This document shows positions 11,758 to 22,430 of a DNA stretch of 64,000 nt, in pieces (position 1 is the first letter of the stretch; each line of letters starts with the position of its first letter). Origin of the DNA: Leucocoprinus leucothites (taxonomy: Eukaryota > Basidiomycota > Agaricomycetes > Agaricales > Agaricaceae); assembly GCA_013368445.1 (NCBI GenBank), contig JAACJO010000019.1, forward strand, positions 620,001 to 684,000, written 5' to 3'. Both the position numbers and the translations under genes were made by a program. Below the pieces are notes generated by a model. The model had not been told where the DNA came from, searched no databases, and saw nothing but the letters and a program-made list of their open reading frames with translations.

Positions 11758-11978
11758 TCCAGCGAACGGTAGTAGAACGTCGCTAGAAGTATGACATAGT
11801 AAAAGAATCCCCTAGTTAATTGGGAATAACATACTCATTTAAACTGTTGTATCACAGTTGTTAATGTGTCTTATATTGATGCACACATCCTAAGGCGTGG
11901 GAACAATATCAAAAATTGAAATCGACATTGATCTGTTTGGCTCATCGTTTCGTGCGACGACCACTTTCCTTACTCGCC

Positions 11979-14900
11979 ATGCGGAAGCAGCTGGATCCTC
12001 GAATACCGATCCTGATTAACAATAATGTTCAGAAGAACCACAGATCATTCATCATTCTCGTCGGTGACAAAGGTCGAGACCAGGTGCGTTCGTTACCCGT
12101 TCGTCTACAGAGGACTGACTGAATCCTAATGTTCTTGCTCGTAGGTTGTGAATTTACACTACCTGTTGTCACAAGCCCGAATTTCCGCACGGCCTTCTGT
12201 ACTCTGGTGTTACAAGAAAGACCTCGGGTTTACGACGCATCGCAAGAAACGAGAGGCAAAGATTAAGCGGGACGTTAAGCGCGGAATTCGGGAGCCAAAC
12301 GAACAGAACCCGTTTGAAATTTTTGTAACTGTAACGGATATCAGATATACGTGCGTGTTCTATGCCATCCTGTGCATACCTAGCGACGCTAACGAAGCCT
12401 TGGATAGATATTACAAGGAGTCGCATAAGATTTTGGGAAATACCTATGGCATGTGTGTACTACAAGACTTCGAGGCTATCACGCCAAATTTGCTCGCGAG
12501 GACGGTCGAGACGGTGGAGGGTGGTGGTCTGATTGTGCTATTATTGAAGACGATGACTTCGTTGAAGCAATTGTACAGTATGACAATGGTAAGTCCTCTC
12601 AGCATCATTTTCGATTATCCTCTAATATTCTTGCAGGATGTTCACGCCCGCTATCGTACCTCCTCACATGACTCCGTCGTCGCACGCTTCAACGAGCGGT
12701 TCATTCTCTCCCTCGGTTCCTGCGATGATTGTCTCGTCCTCGACGACGAACTCAACGTCCTCCCTATCTCGCGCGGAAAAGATATCCAACCCCTCCCCTC
12801 CGAGCCTGGGAAATCCAAGGACGCCTCTTCCGAGGAACTCAAATCTCTTAAAGACACCCTTTCCGACACGAAACCCGCAGGGGACCTTGTCAAATTAACC
12901 AAAACTGTCGACCAAGCGAAAGCCATTTTAACATTCATCGACGCGATAGCAGAAAAAACTCTATCTTCAACAGTTACTCTGACAGCCGGGAGAGGAAGAG
13001 GCAAGTCGGCCGCTTTGGGATTAGCGATGGCCGCTGCGCTCGCGCACGGGTATTCGAATATCTTTGTGACGAGCCCTAGTCCGGAGAATTTGAAGACGCT
13101 ATTCGAGTTTGTGTTTAAGGGCATGGATGCGCTGGGGTACGAAGAGCACTTGGACTATGATATTGCGCAGAGTACAAATCCAGAGTTCAACAAGGCGATT
13201 GTGAGGGTAAACGTATTTAGGGACCACCGACAGACTATTCAGGTGCGTTTCTCTGATGTTTAGGTCATGGGGTCTCAGTCGCTGATAGTGGTGTTATTGT
13301 AGTATATTCAACCTGAGGATGCGCATGTCCTTGGACAAGCCGAGCTCGTCGTTATCGATGAGGCGGCTGCAATTCCCCTTCCACTCGTTCGCAATCTCAT
13401 CGGACCTTACCTCGTATTCATGGCATCTACCATCAACGGCTATGAAGGCACTGGCCGCTCACTCTCACTCAAACTCATCCAACAACTCCGTGAAAGCACT
13501 CGTCCCTCCCTCGCAAAAGATTTTAACAATGCTTCCAACAAAGACGATGATCCATCCACATCCACATCCTCCTCGTCTAAAAAGGCGCTAATGAAAGCGC
13601 CACCGAAAACGCGTATGCTACGCGAAATCGAGCTCTCCACGCCTATCCGATACGCTGTGAATGATAAGATCGAAAAGTGGCTGAACGGGCTGTTGTGTCT
13701 TGATGCGACGATTGTGCCCAAGGCGATCAGCTCGGGCTGTCCGCATCCTTCGCAGTGCGAGCTGTATTATGTTAGCAGGGATACACTGTTTTCATATCAT
13801 CCCGCTTCTGAGCTGTTTCTTCAACGAATGATGGCACTTTACGTTGCATCGCACTATAAAAACCAACCCAACGACCTGCAGCTTATGTCCGATGCGCCAG
13901 CACATCACCTATTTGTCCTCCTCCCACCACTAAAGGACGATGAGACGACGCTACCGGAACCCCTGGTCGTATTACAGGTCGCCCTGGAGGGGAATATTAG
14001 TCGGAATGTGATTCTGGAGGGGTTGGGGAGGGGGCTGAGAGCAGGAGGGGATATGATACCTTGGTTGGTTTCGCAACAGTTCCAGGAAACGAGGTTTGGG
14101 ATGTTGAGTGGTGCGAGGGTGGTTAGGGTTGCCTGTCACCCGGATTACGCGAACGTGAGTGTGACGATTTTCTGCCTGCGTATTGTTGTGCTTAGGACGC
14201 TGTTGATAGATGGGATATGGCTCGAGAGCTCTTCAGGCGCTTAATTCATTCTATAGTGGAGAGTATTTCAGCCTGGAGGAGGAAAGTAGACCGGAGCCCG
14301 CATACCCTGATGCGACTGCTATTGACCCGGTGCGTCACGTTCTCTCTTTTCCCTGTATTCAACTCAACTTTTGTGTATTCCAGTCAGAAACGCTGATGAC
14401 AGAAAAACCCGCCGTTCGATCTGCGAACTCCATGCCTCCCCTCCTTCAACGACTCACCGAGCGGAAGCCCGAAAATCTGGATTATCTGGGCGTTTCATAT
14501 GGACTGACGCCGCAGTTACTTCGGTGGGCCTGAAACCAATTACGCTTAACGCTTGTACTCACGATCCCTTACTCTTCGCGGATAGGTTCTGGAAACGGGC
14601 AGGATATGTTCCACTATATCTTCGCCAGACACAGAGCGAGCTCACAGGTGAACACACGTGTGTTATGGTGAGAGGATTGAACAGCTCGACCGAGAGTGAG
14701 TTAGAGTGGTTATCCGAGTTTGCAAAGGGTAAGACGTGATTATTCTCTCACAATGAGATGCTGAAACAAAATTGGATAGATTTCCGGAAACGATTTCTTT
14801 CGTTACTATCGTACAAGTTCAGAGAATTTGGGAGCGTGACTGCCCTGAGCGTGTTGGAAGCCGCGAATGTGGGCGTGAAAGAGAAAGAAGAAGACAAGGT

Positions 14901-15901
14901 CAAAGGTGTGCATATATCCTCCCTTTCCTCTCCTCACGTCTTCTTACTTGAATCAAGGGGCACTGAACTCCCAGGAGCTGGCGTACCTTCTCACACCATT
15001 CGATCTCAAACGACTTGAACAATATGCGAACAACATGTTGGACTATCACGTCATACTCGACTTGATTCCTACAGTCGCATCCCTGTACTTCCAGCATCGC
15101 CTCCGTGCGGATAAAGAGGGCGAGGAGGATGTCCGGCTGACTGCAGTGCAGAGTGCGATCCTTTTGGCTGTTGGATTGCAGCGGAAGACCGTGGAGGATG
15201 TTGAGGTACGCTCACATTTTTCTCTCCAACTGCATATAATGACATTGGCGTGTCATAGGCAGAGCTGTCATTACCTGTCTCGCAAGCCCTAGCGCTATTC
15301 GTGAAAGTGATCAAGAAGATCAGCAAGAAACTCGTTGACGTTCAAAAGGCCGGGATCAGCGCGGGGTTACCCGTCAGCCAGGCTACCACAGCCACACGCA
15401 TAGACGATGGCGGAAATGGTAGCATGGATCCTAATCGTGGCCCCGGTCAAACAGGAGCCGTGGGAGAGTGGAAGTCGGTCAGTGCAGCTTTGGAGGATGA
15501 GTTGAATGAAGCAGGGGATGAGGCGGCACAGGCGCTGAAAGAGAAACAACGTGAGATGATTGACGCTTTGGATTTACGCAAGTCAGTCTAACCTTGCCCC
15601 CCTTTTTCTCTGAACTCGATGCTAATTACGCTGACCATCGCCCGCGGTGCTGACTCTCTCCTTTTAATATGATGGATATAGGTACGCGATAAACGACGGA
15701 ACAGCCGATTGGAGTACTGCCGAGGCGCAGATTACTACCACTCGACCGGGCGCAGGTGCAGGTCGATCGACGGTTGTGAGTGTGAAAGTTGGGGGTGAAG
15801 GCGGTAAAAAGAGGAAAGCAGATACCGGAGAGGCCGGGCCAACGGCTGCTGGCACTGGCGAAAGTAAAAAGAGTAGGAGGAGTAAAAAGTTGAAACGGTG
15901 A
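11979..15901 (+). CDS. KRE33: RNA cytidine acetyltransferase (NAT10/Kre33)
   Basis: Nucleolar ATP-dependent enzyme that makes N4-acetylcytidine in 18S rRNA and tRNA and is needed for small-subunit maturation (known for yeast Kre33 and human NAT10). About ten exons reassemble a near full-length product. In order: the N-terminal block DPRIPILINNNV ... VGDKGRDQVVNLHYLL and RPSVLWCYKKDLGF; HKILGNTYGMCVLQDFEA and NLLARTVETVEGGG; the Walker A AGRGRGKS (about residues 282-289); the Walker B VVIDEAAAIP; the GNAT block with GYGSRAL, DYLGVSYGLT and FWKRAGYVPLYLRQT; the tRNA-binding C-terminal region; and a Lys/Arg-rich tail (KKRKAD, SKKSRRSKK). Start 11979 aligns with the human and yeast starts. No frame breaks found. 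It is the only complete copy; 3'-end fragments lie at 5.3, 17.7 and 61.8 kb. Confidence 0.95.
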
Positions 15902-15949
15902 TTTAGAATCGCATTTTTATATTTAGTGAGGGTGTGGAGGGAGAGTCGT

Positions 15950-16195
15950 GTTAGATAGCGGCTCCTTGATACACTGATGTGTCAACATAGTCCCAACCTT
16001 CGAATGGAAAAGCCGCCAGCGACACCCCTGACTCGATTTCTCGCTGGAACACTGGACTAGATGAAGACGAAGAATATCTGCGCAAGCACCTCACCCCAAG
16101 AAAGCAGCGACCACATAGCCCGCATCCGATCTGCGCACCCCGCCGAGACGAGGACGAGTTGACACAGAGAGCTATCATGTGCTAACGAATGTATC
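15950..16195 (+). pseudogene. Relic of Ser/Pro-family exon 1 (relic 1)
   Basis: Just downstream of the NAT10 stop, one frame reads DSISRWNTGLDEDEEYLRKH and, further on, RRDEDELTQRAI. These match the first module of the Ser/Pro family (DSIARRNAQLDRDEEELHKH ... RKDEDELTQRSI). The Ser/Pro-rich N-terminus, the CxC motif and exons 2-3 are missing. The relic is repeated at 18.93-19.17 kb together with the NAT10 end. Confidence 0.65.
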
Positions 16196-16548
16196 ACGCA
16201 TTATTTATAAAGTGTATAGATTCTGTGATATATATTCACTCCGTGCCCCCTTCCCACTGAGATTCAATAGAAAAATGTCGGACTAATCAAAAGGAATAAG
16301 ATAATATTGTAGAAATAGCTGCTCGATTGACTGACTATGTATTGATTGACAAGCAACTGAGCGGTATTAGCACGGAGATGGGCAGTCGTCTACTCATGAA
16401 GTTCGCACCCAACACTCATCACCGTCACTATCAGTCCGGACCAACTCAGACATCGGAAAGCCTGCATCTCGTCATCTCACCATACGTTACCTCCTCCACT
16501 CGACAGAACATGTCATTTGTTCTACTCATGTTTACCGTTAGGTACGTT

Positions 16549-17380
16549 CTAATTATGCTTGTAATATTCCAGCGCATGAACAATACTAGAGAATGTACAC
16601 ATTCGACAAGACCTTATTCGAACCCTCATTCCTAAGTAAACAAGCCGACCACGTTGCAAGGCCATTGGCACAAAATCGAGTACGGTTAAATCTCCAACAG
16701 AATCCAACATTACTCGTACAAAAATAGAAAGTACAAGCTGCGGTGATGGCGAGACTAAAAACTCATTTAGCAACAGCCGTTGGAAGAATTGTTTACATAC
16801 CTAACGTCAAGGACCATTTGGGCGGGAGTGAGGATTCTGCCCTGAATGGCTTCTGTTGTCCGACTAGCGCATATCAGACAACCGCACGGTACCGGTTAAC
16901 GCAAAAAAGACACATACTAGGAAATAGGCAACAGCAAAAGTCGCCGCATAACAAAACCAGGTTGCAGCGATCATTTGGCCCAACAACTTCTCGGTCTCGG
17001 TCTTATAGAAGTCTTTCTTCCATAATATCCTTGAAATGAAGAAGTGAGCGACTATCCTCATCCTTATGAAAAGTAGGCCGCAAGAATCACCAATTGACCG
17101 ATGACCCGATGTTAACGACCACGAATATGAACCAGTCAACTGGTTCAAACGAAGAGTGACCGTTGGAACTGTCGTTGTTGCTGGACTGAGGATCGTGACT
17201 AGGGCTGCCGTTGCTGCTGAGCCCTGCGTTATCACCGGACCCACCATTGATCCTGAGCTGCATGTCGTCACCCACGTGTTGACCGAGCTCAACGCCTTGG
17301 TTGGCCTGGGTGTGATGGGTCAAGTTGAGACTTGGGGTGATCAAAGAGGGGTGGTTTGCGTCGCTGGGAGCGGAGTCCAT
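16549..17380 (-). CDS. Small multi-pass membrane protein, family copy 2
   Basis: Paralogue of the gene at 6.1-6.9 kb in opposite orientation. Exon 1 (17380 to about 17096) opens MDSAPSDANHPSL and keeps an uninterrupted Asn/Ser-rich frame ending in a membrane segment DWFIFVVVNIGSSV. The following intron is homologous to intron 1 of copy 1, both ending in CACTTCTT(T/C)ATTTCAAG. Exon 2 encodes KLLGQMIAATWFCYAATFAVAYF, exon 3 has a conserved ATTCAGGGC...GCCCAAATG stretch, and exon 4 (near 16.7 kb) contains LSIFVRVMLDSVGDL. The C-terminal end is diverged, so the exact stop is uncertain. Function unknown; the acidic polar N-terminus plus several helices suggests a small membrane protein. Confidence 0.5.
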
Positions 17381-17689
17381 GAAGTCGAAGCGTAATGATG
17401 TGCGGGAGATAATGGTTTAATGACTCGGGGCGATGGCTAGCCTGGCTTTTATGACTGCATATCTGGTGGCTGACTTTGGGTTGAAAGACGCGCAATATTA
17501 GACAGATTCACCTGTGACATCATCATTAGACCGATTTGTATGAAATCATGCGGCTGGCAGCGACGTAACTGGACAAAAGGTTCAATCTCGACTGCCGAGA
17601 GGGTCGAGGGTGTTGGTTTGGACTGCAGGTTTGTTTTCATGATCAATCATCTACAACTTATCGAAATGTGCTTGACCGTCTGAATTCAC

Positions 17690-18893
17690 AGAAGCTGGCG
17701 TACCTCCTTACACCATTCGACTTCAAACGACTTGAATATTACACAAACATCAGAGAATTCCGGAAAAAACGATATGGCCATATCATTTTTTCCGGAATTC
17801 TGTGATGAACAACATGTTGGATTATTGTATTATATTCGACTTGATTCTTACAGTCACATCTCTACACTTCCAATATCACCTCCGTGCGAGCAAAGGGGGC
17901 AAGGAGGGCGTCTGGTTGACTGTAATGCAGGCCGTGATACTCTTGGCCGTTGAATTGCATTGGAAGACGGTGGAGTGGAGGGAGTAGAGGTGGAGTCATC
18001 TTTTCTCTCCCGGTGCATATATAGGCGCCGGTCGTGCTGTAGGCAGAGCTGTCGTTACCTGTCTCGCAAACCTTAGCGCTATTCGTGAAAGTGATTAAGA
18101 AGATCAGAAACCGGTTGGTGTTCATAAAGCTGAGATAAGCGCGGGATTATCATTACCGCCCTCTGTCACTAGTTCACTGGTGGAAGTGCACTCACGTGGG
18201 GAAGAGGGATGGAAGGATGCGTGTAAGTTACGAATACATTCAACACCACCTGGTATATTGACCCTGAGTCTGTTTTGATAGTTCGCATCTAAGTAGTTCG
18301 CATGCACAGTTTACGTTGGAGTCCGCCTATAATAAAACACGCCCTTCACATTCCTGCCATCTCTCTTTCCCTCCGCCCACTTTTCTCCCACCCACATATT
18401 ACAATACTGCACCCCACAATCTAAAGCCTTGGTGCCGTGGGAGCCCAGGGAGAGTGGAAGTCGGTCAGTGCAGCTTTGGAGGATGAGTTGAATGAAGCAG
18501 GGGATGAGGCGGCGCAGGTGCTGAAGGAGAAACAACGTGAGATGATTGACGCTTTGGATTTACGCAAGTCAGTCTAACCTTGGTCCCCTTTTTCTTTGAA
18601 CTCAATGCTAGTTATGCTGATGATCGCCCGTGGTGCTGGTTCTCTTTTTTTAATACGATGGATATAGGTACGCGATAAACGACAGAACAGCCGATTGGAG
18701 TGCGCAGATTACTGCCACTCGAGCGGGTGCAGGTGCAGGCCGGTCGACAGTTGTGAGTGTGAAAGTCTGGGGTGAAGGCAGTAAAAAGAGGAAAGCGGAT
18801 ACCGGAGAGGCCGGGCCAACGGATGCTGGTACCGGGGAGAGCAGAAAAAATAGGAGGAGTAAGAAGTTGAAACAGTGATATAGAACCGCATTT
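17690..18893 (+). pseudogene. Duplicated NAT10 3' end, degenerate
   Basis: Matches 14.98-15.90 kb of the intact gene, beginning at the codons for ELAYLLTPFDLKRLE and ending with the Lys/Arg tail; introns are retained. It is disrupted by a 60-bp palindromic insertion (17748-17807), by a replacement around 18.12-18.44 kb, and by scattered frame breaks. The copy continues into the same downstream Ser/Pro relic as the parent, so the duplicated unit runs from about 14.98 to 16.2 kb. Confidence 0.85.
17748..17807. repeat. 60-bp near-perfect palindrome inserted in the NAT10 fragment
   Basis: The left half 17748-17777 and the right half 17778-17807 are reverse complements with two mismatches in 30. 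The outer end is CATCAGAG/CTGTGATG, the core TATGG/CCATA, and each arm contains the AATTCCGGAAAAAA block. The parental NAT10 copy near 15.03 kb lacks it, so it is an insertion after duplication. It is too small to encode anything and resembles a minimal MITE-like or hairpin element. Confidence 0.85.
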
Positions 18894-18934
18894 TTATTTA
18901 TAGCGAGAGTGTGGAGGGAGAGCCGTGTTAGATA

Positions 18935-19170
18935 AGTAGCGGCTCCTTGATATACTGATGTGTCAACATAGTCCCAACCTTCGAATGGAAAAGCCGCCAG
19001 CGACACCCCTGACTCGATTGCTCGCTGGAACACTGGGCTAGATGAAGACGAAGCATATCTGCGCAAGCACCTCACCTCCAAGAAAGCAGCGGCCACATAG
19101 CCACGCATTGGATCTACGCACCCCGCCGAGACGAGGACGAGGTGACACAGAGAGCTAATATGCGCTAAGG
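18935..19170 (+). pseudogene. Relic of Ser/Pro-family exon 1 (relic 2)
   Basis: Near-identical to relic 1 at 15.95-16.2 kb and in the same position after a NAT10 end. It lacks most of the gene and is not expected to be coding. Confidence 0.65.
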
Positions 19171-19426
19171 TGTCTATGCTGCATTAGAATTACTTATATT
19201 TTATAAAGTCCATAGATTCTCAGCAAAGAAGATGTCAGAGAGTATGGCCCGAAAAAATAAGTGATAGTTAACAATACTTAGGGGACAGCTTATTAAATCA
19301 TCGCCTTCTCCTATCCCCCCATTGAGTTCCATTGTGAGTCAAACGGAGTCTGACTTATTTAATTTCACGTATACCTTTGGTTAGTGACTTGTGCTCGCCT
19401 TGTGTAACATCACTTGAGCATTACCC

Positions 19427-20738
19427 ATGGGATCTCTTCCGTCTCAATGTCGTCTTCCAGAGCATTCGTCAGGTACGGCTCCATCAAAAACTTGTTCTCC
19501 CAGGCGTTCGTCCAATACGGCCCCAGCGCAGGTCCGTCCGGCGAAGCATCCATCCAGTACTACGTCTCAATCGCAGTCTCGTTCTCTCAACCATTCGTCG
19601 AATGCGACTCCATCACACTCTCGTTCTCCCAACCATCCGTCAAACATGGCTCAGTCGCAGCCTCGCCCTCCTGAGCGGTCGTCAGATGTATCTGCACCAC
19701 GGTGCCGACCTCCTGAGCCTTCGTCAGGTGGAGCTACATCGCAGTCTCACCCTCCCGGACCCTCGTCAAATACACCTCCGTCACAAGTTCGCTGTCGTCC
19801 CGAACACTCGTCAAATACATCCCCGTCTCAGGCCTCTCTTCACAAAAATTCTGCAAATACAAAGTCTCAACCATCAAATGGAAAGACTGTCGACTACACC
19901 CTTGACTCGATTGCTCGTCGGAACGCTCAACTAGACAGGGACGAAGAAGAGTTACACAAACATGTTGTTGTTACTGAAGAAAACGATCAGACGATCATGA
20001 ACTGGATCCACGCGCTTCGCAAAGATGAGGATGAATTAACACAGAGGTCTATCACAGACTGTGTTTGTCACCATGAGCCGAGTTGCCCTAGTACGTGAAT
20101 TACACTCACTTAATATTCACCTAAATCTTCTTCATATCTCATTTTCTTTGACCCCTACCAGACAGTAGGATCTTCGAATGCTTGGAGGGTTATAGTCGAT
20201 TCAACCCACCCCCTATCTCTGTGCTCTCAGAAACGACATCTCTTCATGTTCGAGCAGAAGAAAGATCCAAACGCCAACAGCAGTCTAAGGAGGGGAATGA
20301 TCAACCCCCAGGTTACCAAGAGGCCAATCTTCTGACTCCGTCTAGGTACAATAGACCTCCTGGAACGTCACCAGCAGTTTCATCAAAAACGCCATCCTCT
20401 GACTTTGACTGGAAAACAAGCCAATCCGACCAAGGTAGGTACAAGTACTTGTGAGCAACTGATTCCGACGCTGACCAATATTCCGATAAGGGTGCAATGA
20501 AAGAAATAAGGCCATTGCCAGTATCACAGAGAGGAATGAGCTTGAAGCGGCGTATAATGCTGTAGAATGTCGTGCAGCCGGTTTGGAGAAATCGTGGAAG
20601 GAAATAGATCAGGTAGAGTCTGAACAGAACGAAATTGAGAAGGAAGGTGTAGATTGGCTGATAAAGCTTCGTGTTGTGAGATTTGAGTTCGAAAAGCGAG
20701 CCGGGGAGTGTACTTGTCGGCATCAAGGCAGTAGTTAG
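19427..20738 (+). CDS. Ser/Pro-rich protein with two C-terminal CxC helical modules (family copy B)
   Basis: Same three-exon structure as copies A and C; function unknown. Exon 1 (19427 to about 20092) encodes a long Ser/Pro-rich region of PPEHSS/PSQSRSP-like repeats, then module 1: SIARRNAQLDRDEEEL, W 28 residues after the RR pair, ALRKDEDELTQR, and DCVCHHEPSC. Exon 2 (about 20162-20433) starts NSRIFECLEGYSRF and contains the conserved QPPGYQEA. Exon 3 (about 20491-20738) carries module 2: AVECRAAGLEKSWKE, WLIKLR, ECTCRHQG. Intron phases agree at both junctions and no frame break is seen. Unlike A and C it is not followed by a P450. Cytoplasmic or nuclear location is likely, since no signal or membrane segment is visible. 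Confidence 0.72.
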
Positions 20739-21091
20739 ATTGGGTTACTGATAAAGACACTGTGTTGCGCGCGCCTATTGAATCAATTGAACAAGAAGCA
20801 CAGTTTAAAATCTCGCCTAGTAAGTTGAAATCTAGAAAATGAGATCTGTGCCTACACTGTAGACCTGAGCAAACCCTCACATTGAAATTTGGGGTGATAA
20901 TTTGCTGAGGCGATGCTAGTTCTGCAGCTGAACCAGACAGTCTCGTAAGCTAGATGGTAGCCAGAGAAAATGCTAATATGAAGGAAGAAGGACAGAGAGC
21001 ACATGTGTATCTGCCGTTCGCTGCTCTGAGAAAGTTTTGCGGCTGGCAGTCTTTATGTGACCACCCTTGAATCTTGGCGTTTAGCATTCAC
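20739..21091. other. Spacer after Ser/Pro copy B
   Basis: Matches in part the 3' flank of copy C (23.69-23.98 kb): both contain the sequence after the stop ending in a GATAAAGACAC element, and similar AGGAAGA-rich stretches. No gene seen. Confidence 0.45.
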
Positions 21092-21921
21092 TGGCTGCCC
21101 CGTAATTCCTGCGCAACCTGATCCTGAACATGTGAGAGAAAAGCCAAGGGTCGAGACCACTTTTGATGATGTTGGCCCAGTTGAGTTGGATATAGCGTGT
21201 GGGTTTCTTTTGCGGGTGAGTAGGGAATATACCACCTTGGGCTCATAGGCGCTGGTACTGGGACACCGGCTGGGGTGCTCAGTGCAACCCGGGTGGGAGC
21301 CCTTGACTCGGAGTTTCGATTGCTTTTGCTCTTCCTTCAAAAGCAACAGGTATCTCTGAAGTTCGTTCATCTTCGCAATTGACTGCGCTGCCGACTAGAC
21401 GATACTTCAGACACTAATCGTATCTTTTTGATATTTACACACTCGACTCGAGACGAACCTGTGATGCTGCGTTCAATGGCTCTCCGTTCTCTCCTCCACC
21501 ATCCCTCCATCCAAAACCATGTCTGTGCTCCCTGGAGCTCACGATTTCATGATAAATAGTGTGAACTTCAATGGTCCCCAGAATATTTATGATCAATCTA
21601 GTACAACAGGTGAGACATCCCGTTATCACTATACTGTTCATACTGATCCAGCACTCGATCAGGCTTGTTTGGGCTTCATGCCCAGCACCCTTGCCCTTGG
21701 CGGCCTCGGCCAATGTTTATCGGAGGCTCGGCTAATATAGGATCAATACTGGTTCTCCTGGGTGGGTGACATGGGCCTGCAATGCCAGTGGTTTTTTCTT
21801 CGTGTCGTTGAGTGTAATTCCAACGTTTGTCACTCGAGGGCCTCAGTTTCAACTTTTATAGACAGCTACGACTTCGAGAAAGCTAAAGCTGTATTCAGAG
21901 AAGGCCGAAGTTGAGAAGAAT
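21092..21921 (+). pseudogene. Broken copy of the Jen1-like transporter gene
   Basis: Plus-strand relic of the gene at 58.76-61.45 kb. Bases 21092-21228 match exon 1 (PYFLRNLIP ... PLLTVLAG ... FFSG and its splice donor), 21697-21820 match the end of intron 1 and exon 2 (WLAWTCDAIDFFSVSLSV), and about 21868-21910 resemble the last exon (YHFEKAKTAF). Stop codons and indels abound. Between exon 1 and exon 2, 21.23-21.69 kb holds foreign sequence (next entry). Confidence 0.7.
21519..21615 (+). pseudogene. N-terminal exon resembling NACHT/NLR-like proteins
   Basis: The short frame starts MSVLPGAHDFMINSVNFNG and is followed by a plausible splice donor (GGTGAGACA). Openings of the type LPGAxxFxIxxxxFN are common in Agaricomycete NACHT-domain proteins, from general family knowledge. 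Nothing downstream continues such a protein, so it appears to be a 5'-end fragment inserted into intron 1 of the transporter relic. Confidence 0.35.
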
Positions 21922-22430
21922 TTGCAGACGACCCTGCCCCCAAGAGCGTCCCAGAATAGCGCAGAGTAGCACAGATAACATCAGAGAGTGTGGGCGAGAA
22001 GGTAAGTGGTAACTAACTTGAACGTGAGACGACTGAATCAATTGTGGCTTTCTCCTTTTGCCCTTAAAGCTTCACGGCTTGAATTTTCAAGTGACATGTT
22101 ATAAATCTTTATAATCACAAGTTTCAAGCATCTCTGGGGTGCAATATTTTTCTAAAGGAGGATGGTCTATTTCAGAGAGTGGATAGGGGAGAGTGGTACA
22201 AGCGGAGCTGTCGGGCCAGACGAGTCCGGTGACCACTCTCTTCTCTCTCTCCCTTCAATTGCTAATGCAACACCCCTTTTCAAGACCAAACCTCCTATTG
22301 CACCACTATTAATCCCTATAAAATGCAAGAGACATTGTGCTCCATGCTAAGTTGGATGGTGGTCGATATTATTTAATCTCACATATATAGCTTTAGTTGC
22401 CTACTTGTTCTTGTCACCTGAGCATCCTCT
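21922..22430. promoter_or_regulatory. Upstream region of Ser/Pro copy C
   Basis: From 22.16 kb on it matches the minus-strand upstream region of copy A (4.74-4.56 kb). A CTATAAAATGC element at 22316-22326 is a candidate TATA box about 110 bp before the ATG. Confidence 0.45.

Noticed and set aside
12148..13263. Single 371-codon frame as a separate gene
   Set aside because: It is NAT10 exons 2-4 read through two introns that happen to lack stops; the conserved protein only continues if the introns are removed.
19377..19934. Arg/His-rich 185-codon frame overlapping Ser/Pro copy B
   Set aside because: Alternative frame of the repetitive exon; similar shadow frames appear in copies A and C, but splice-consistent homology supports only the MGSLPS frame.
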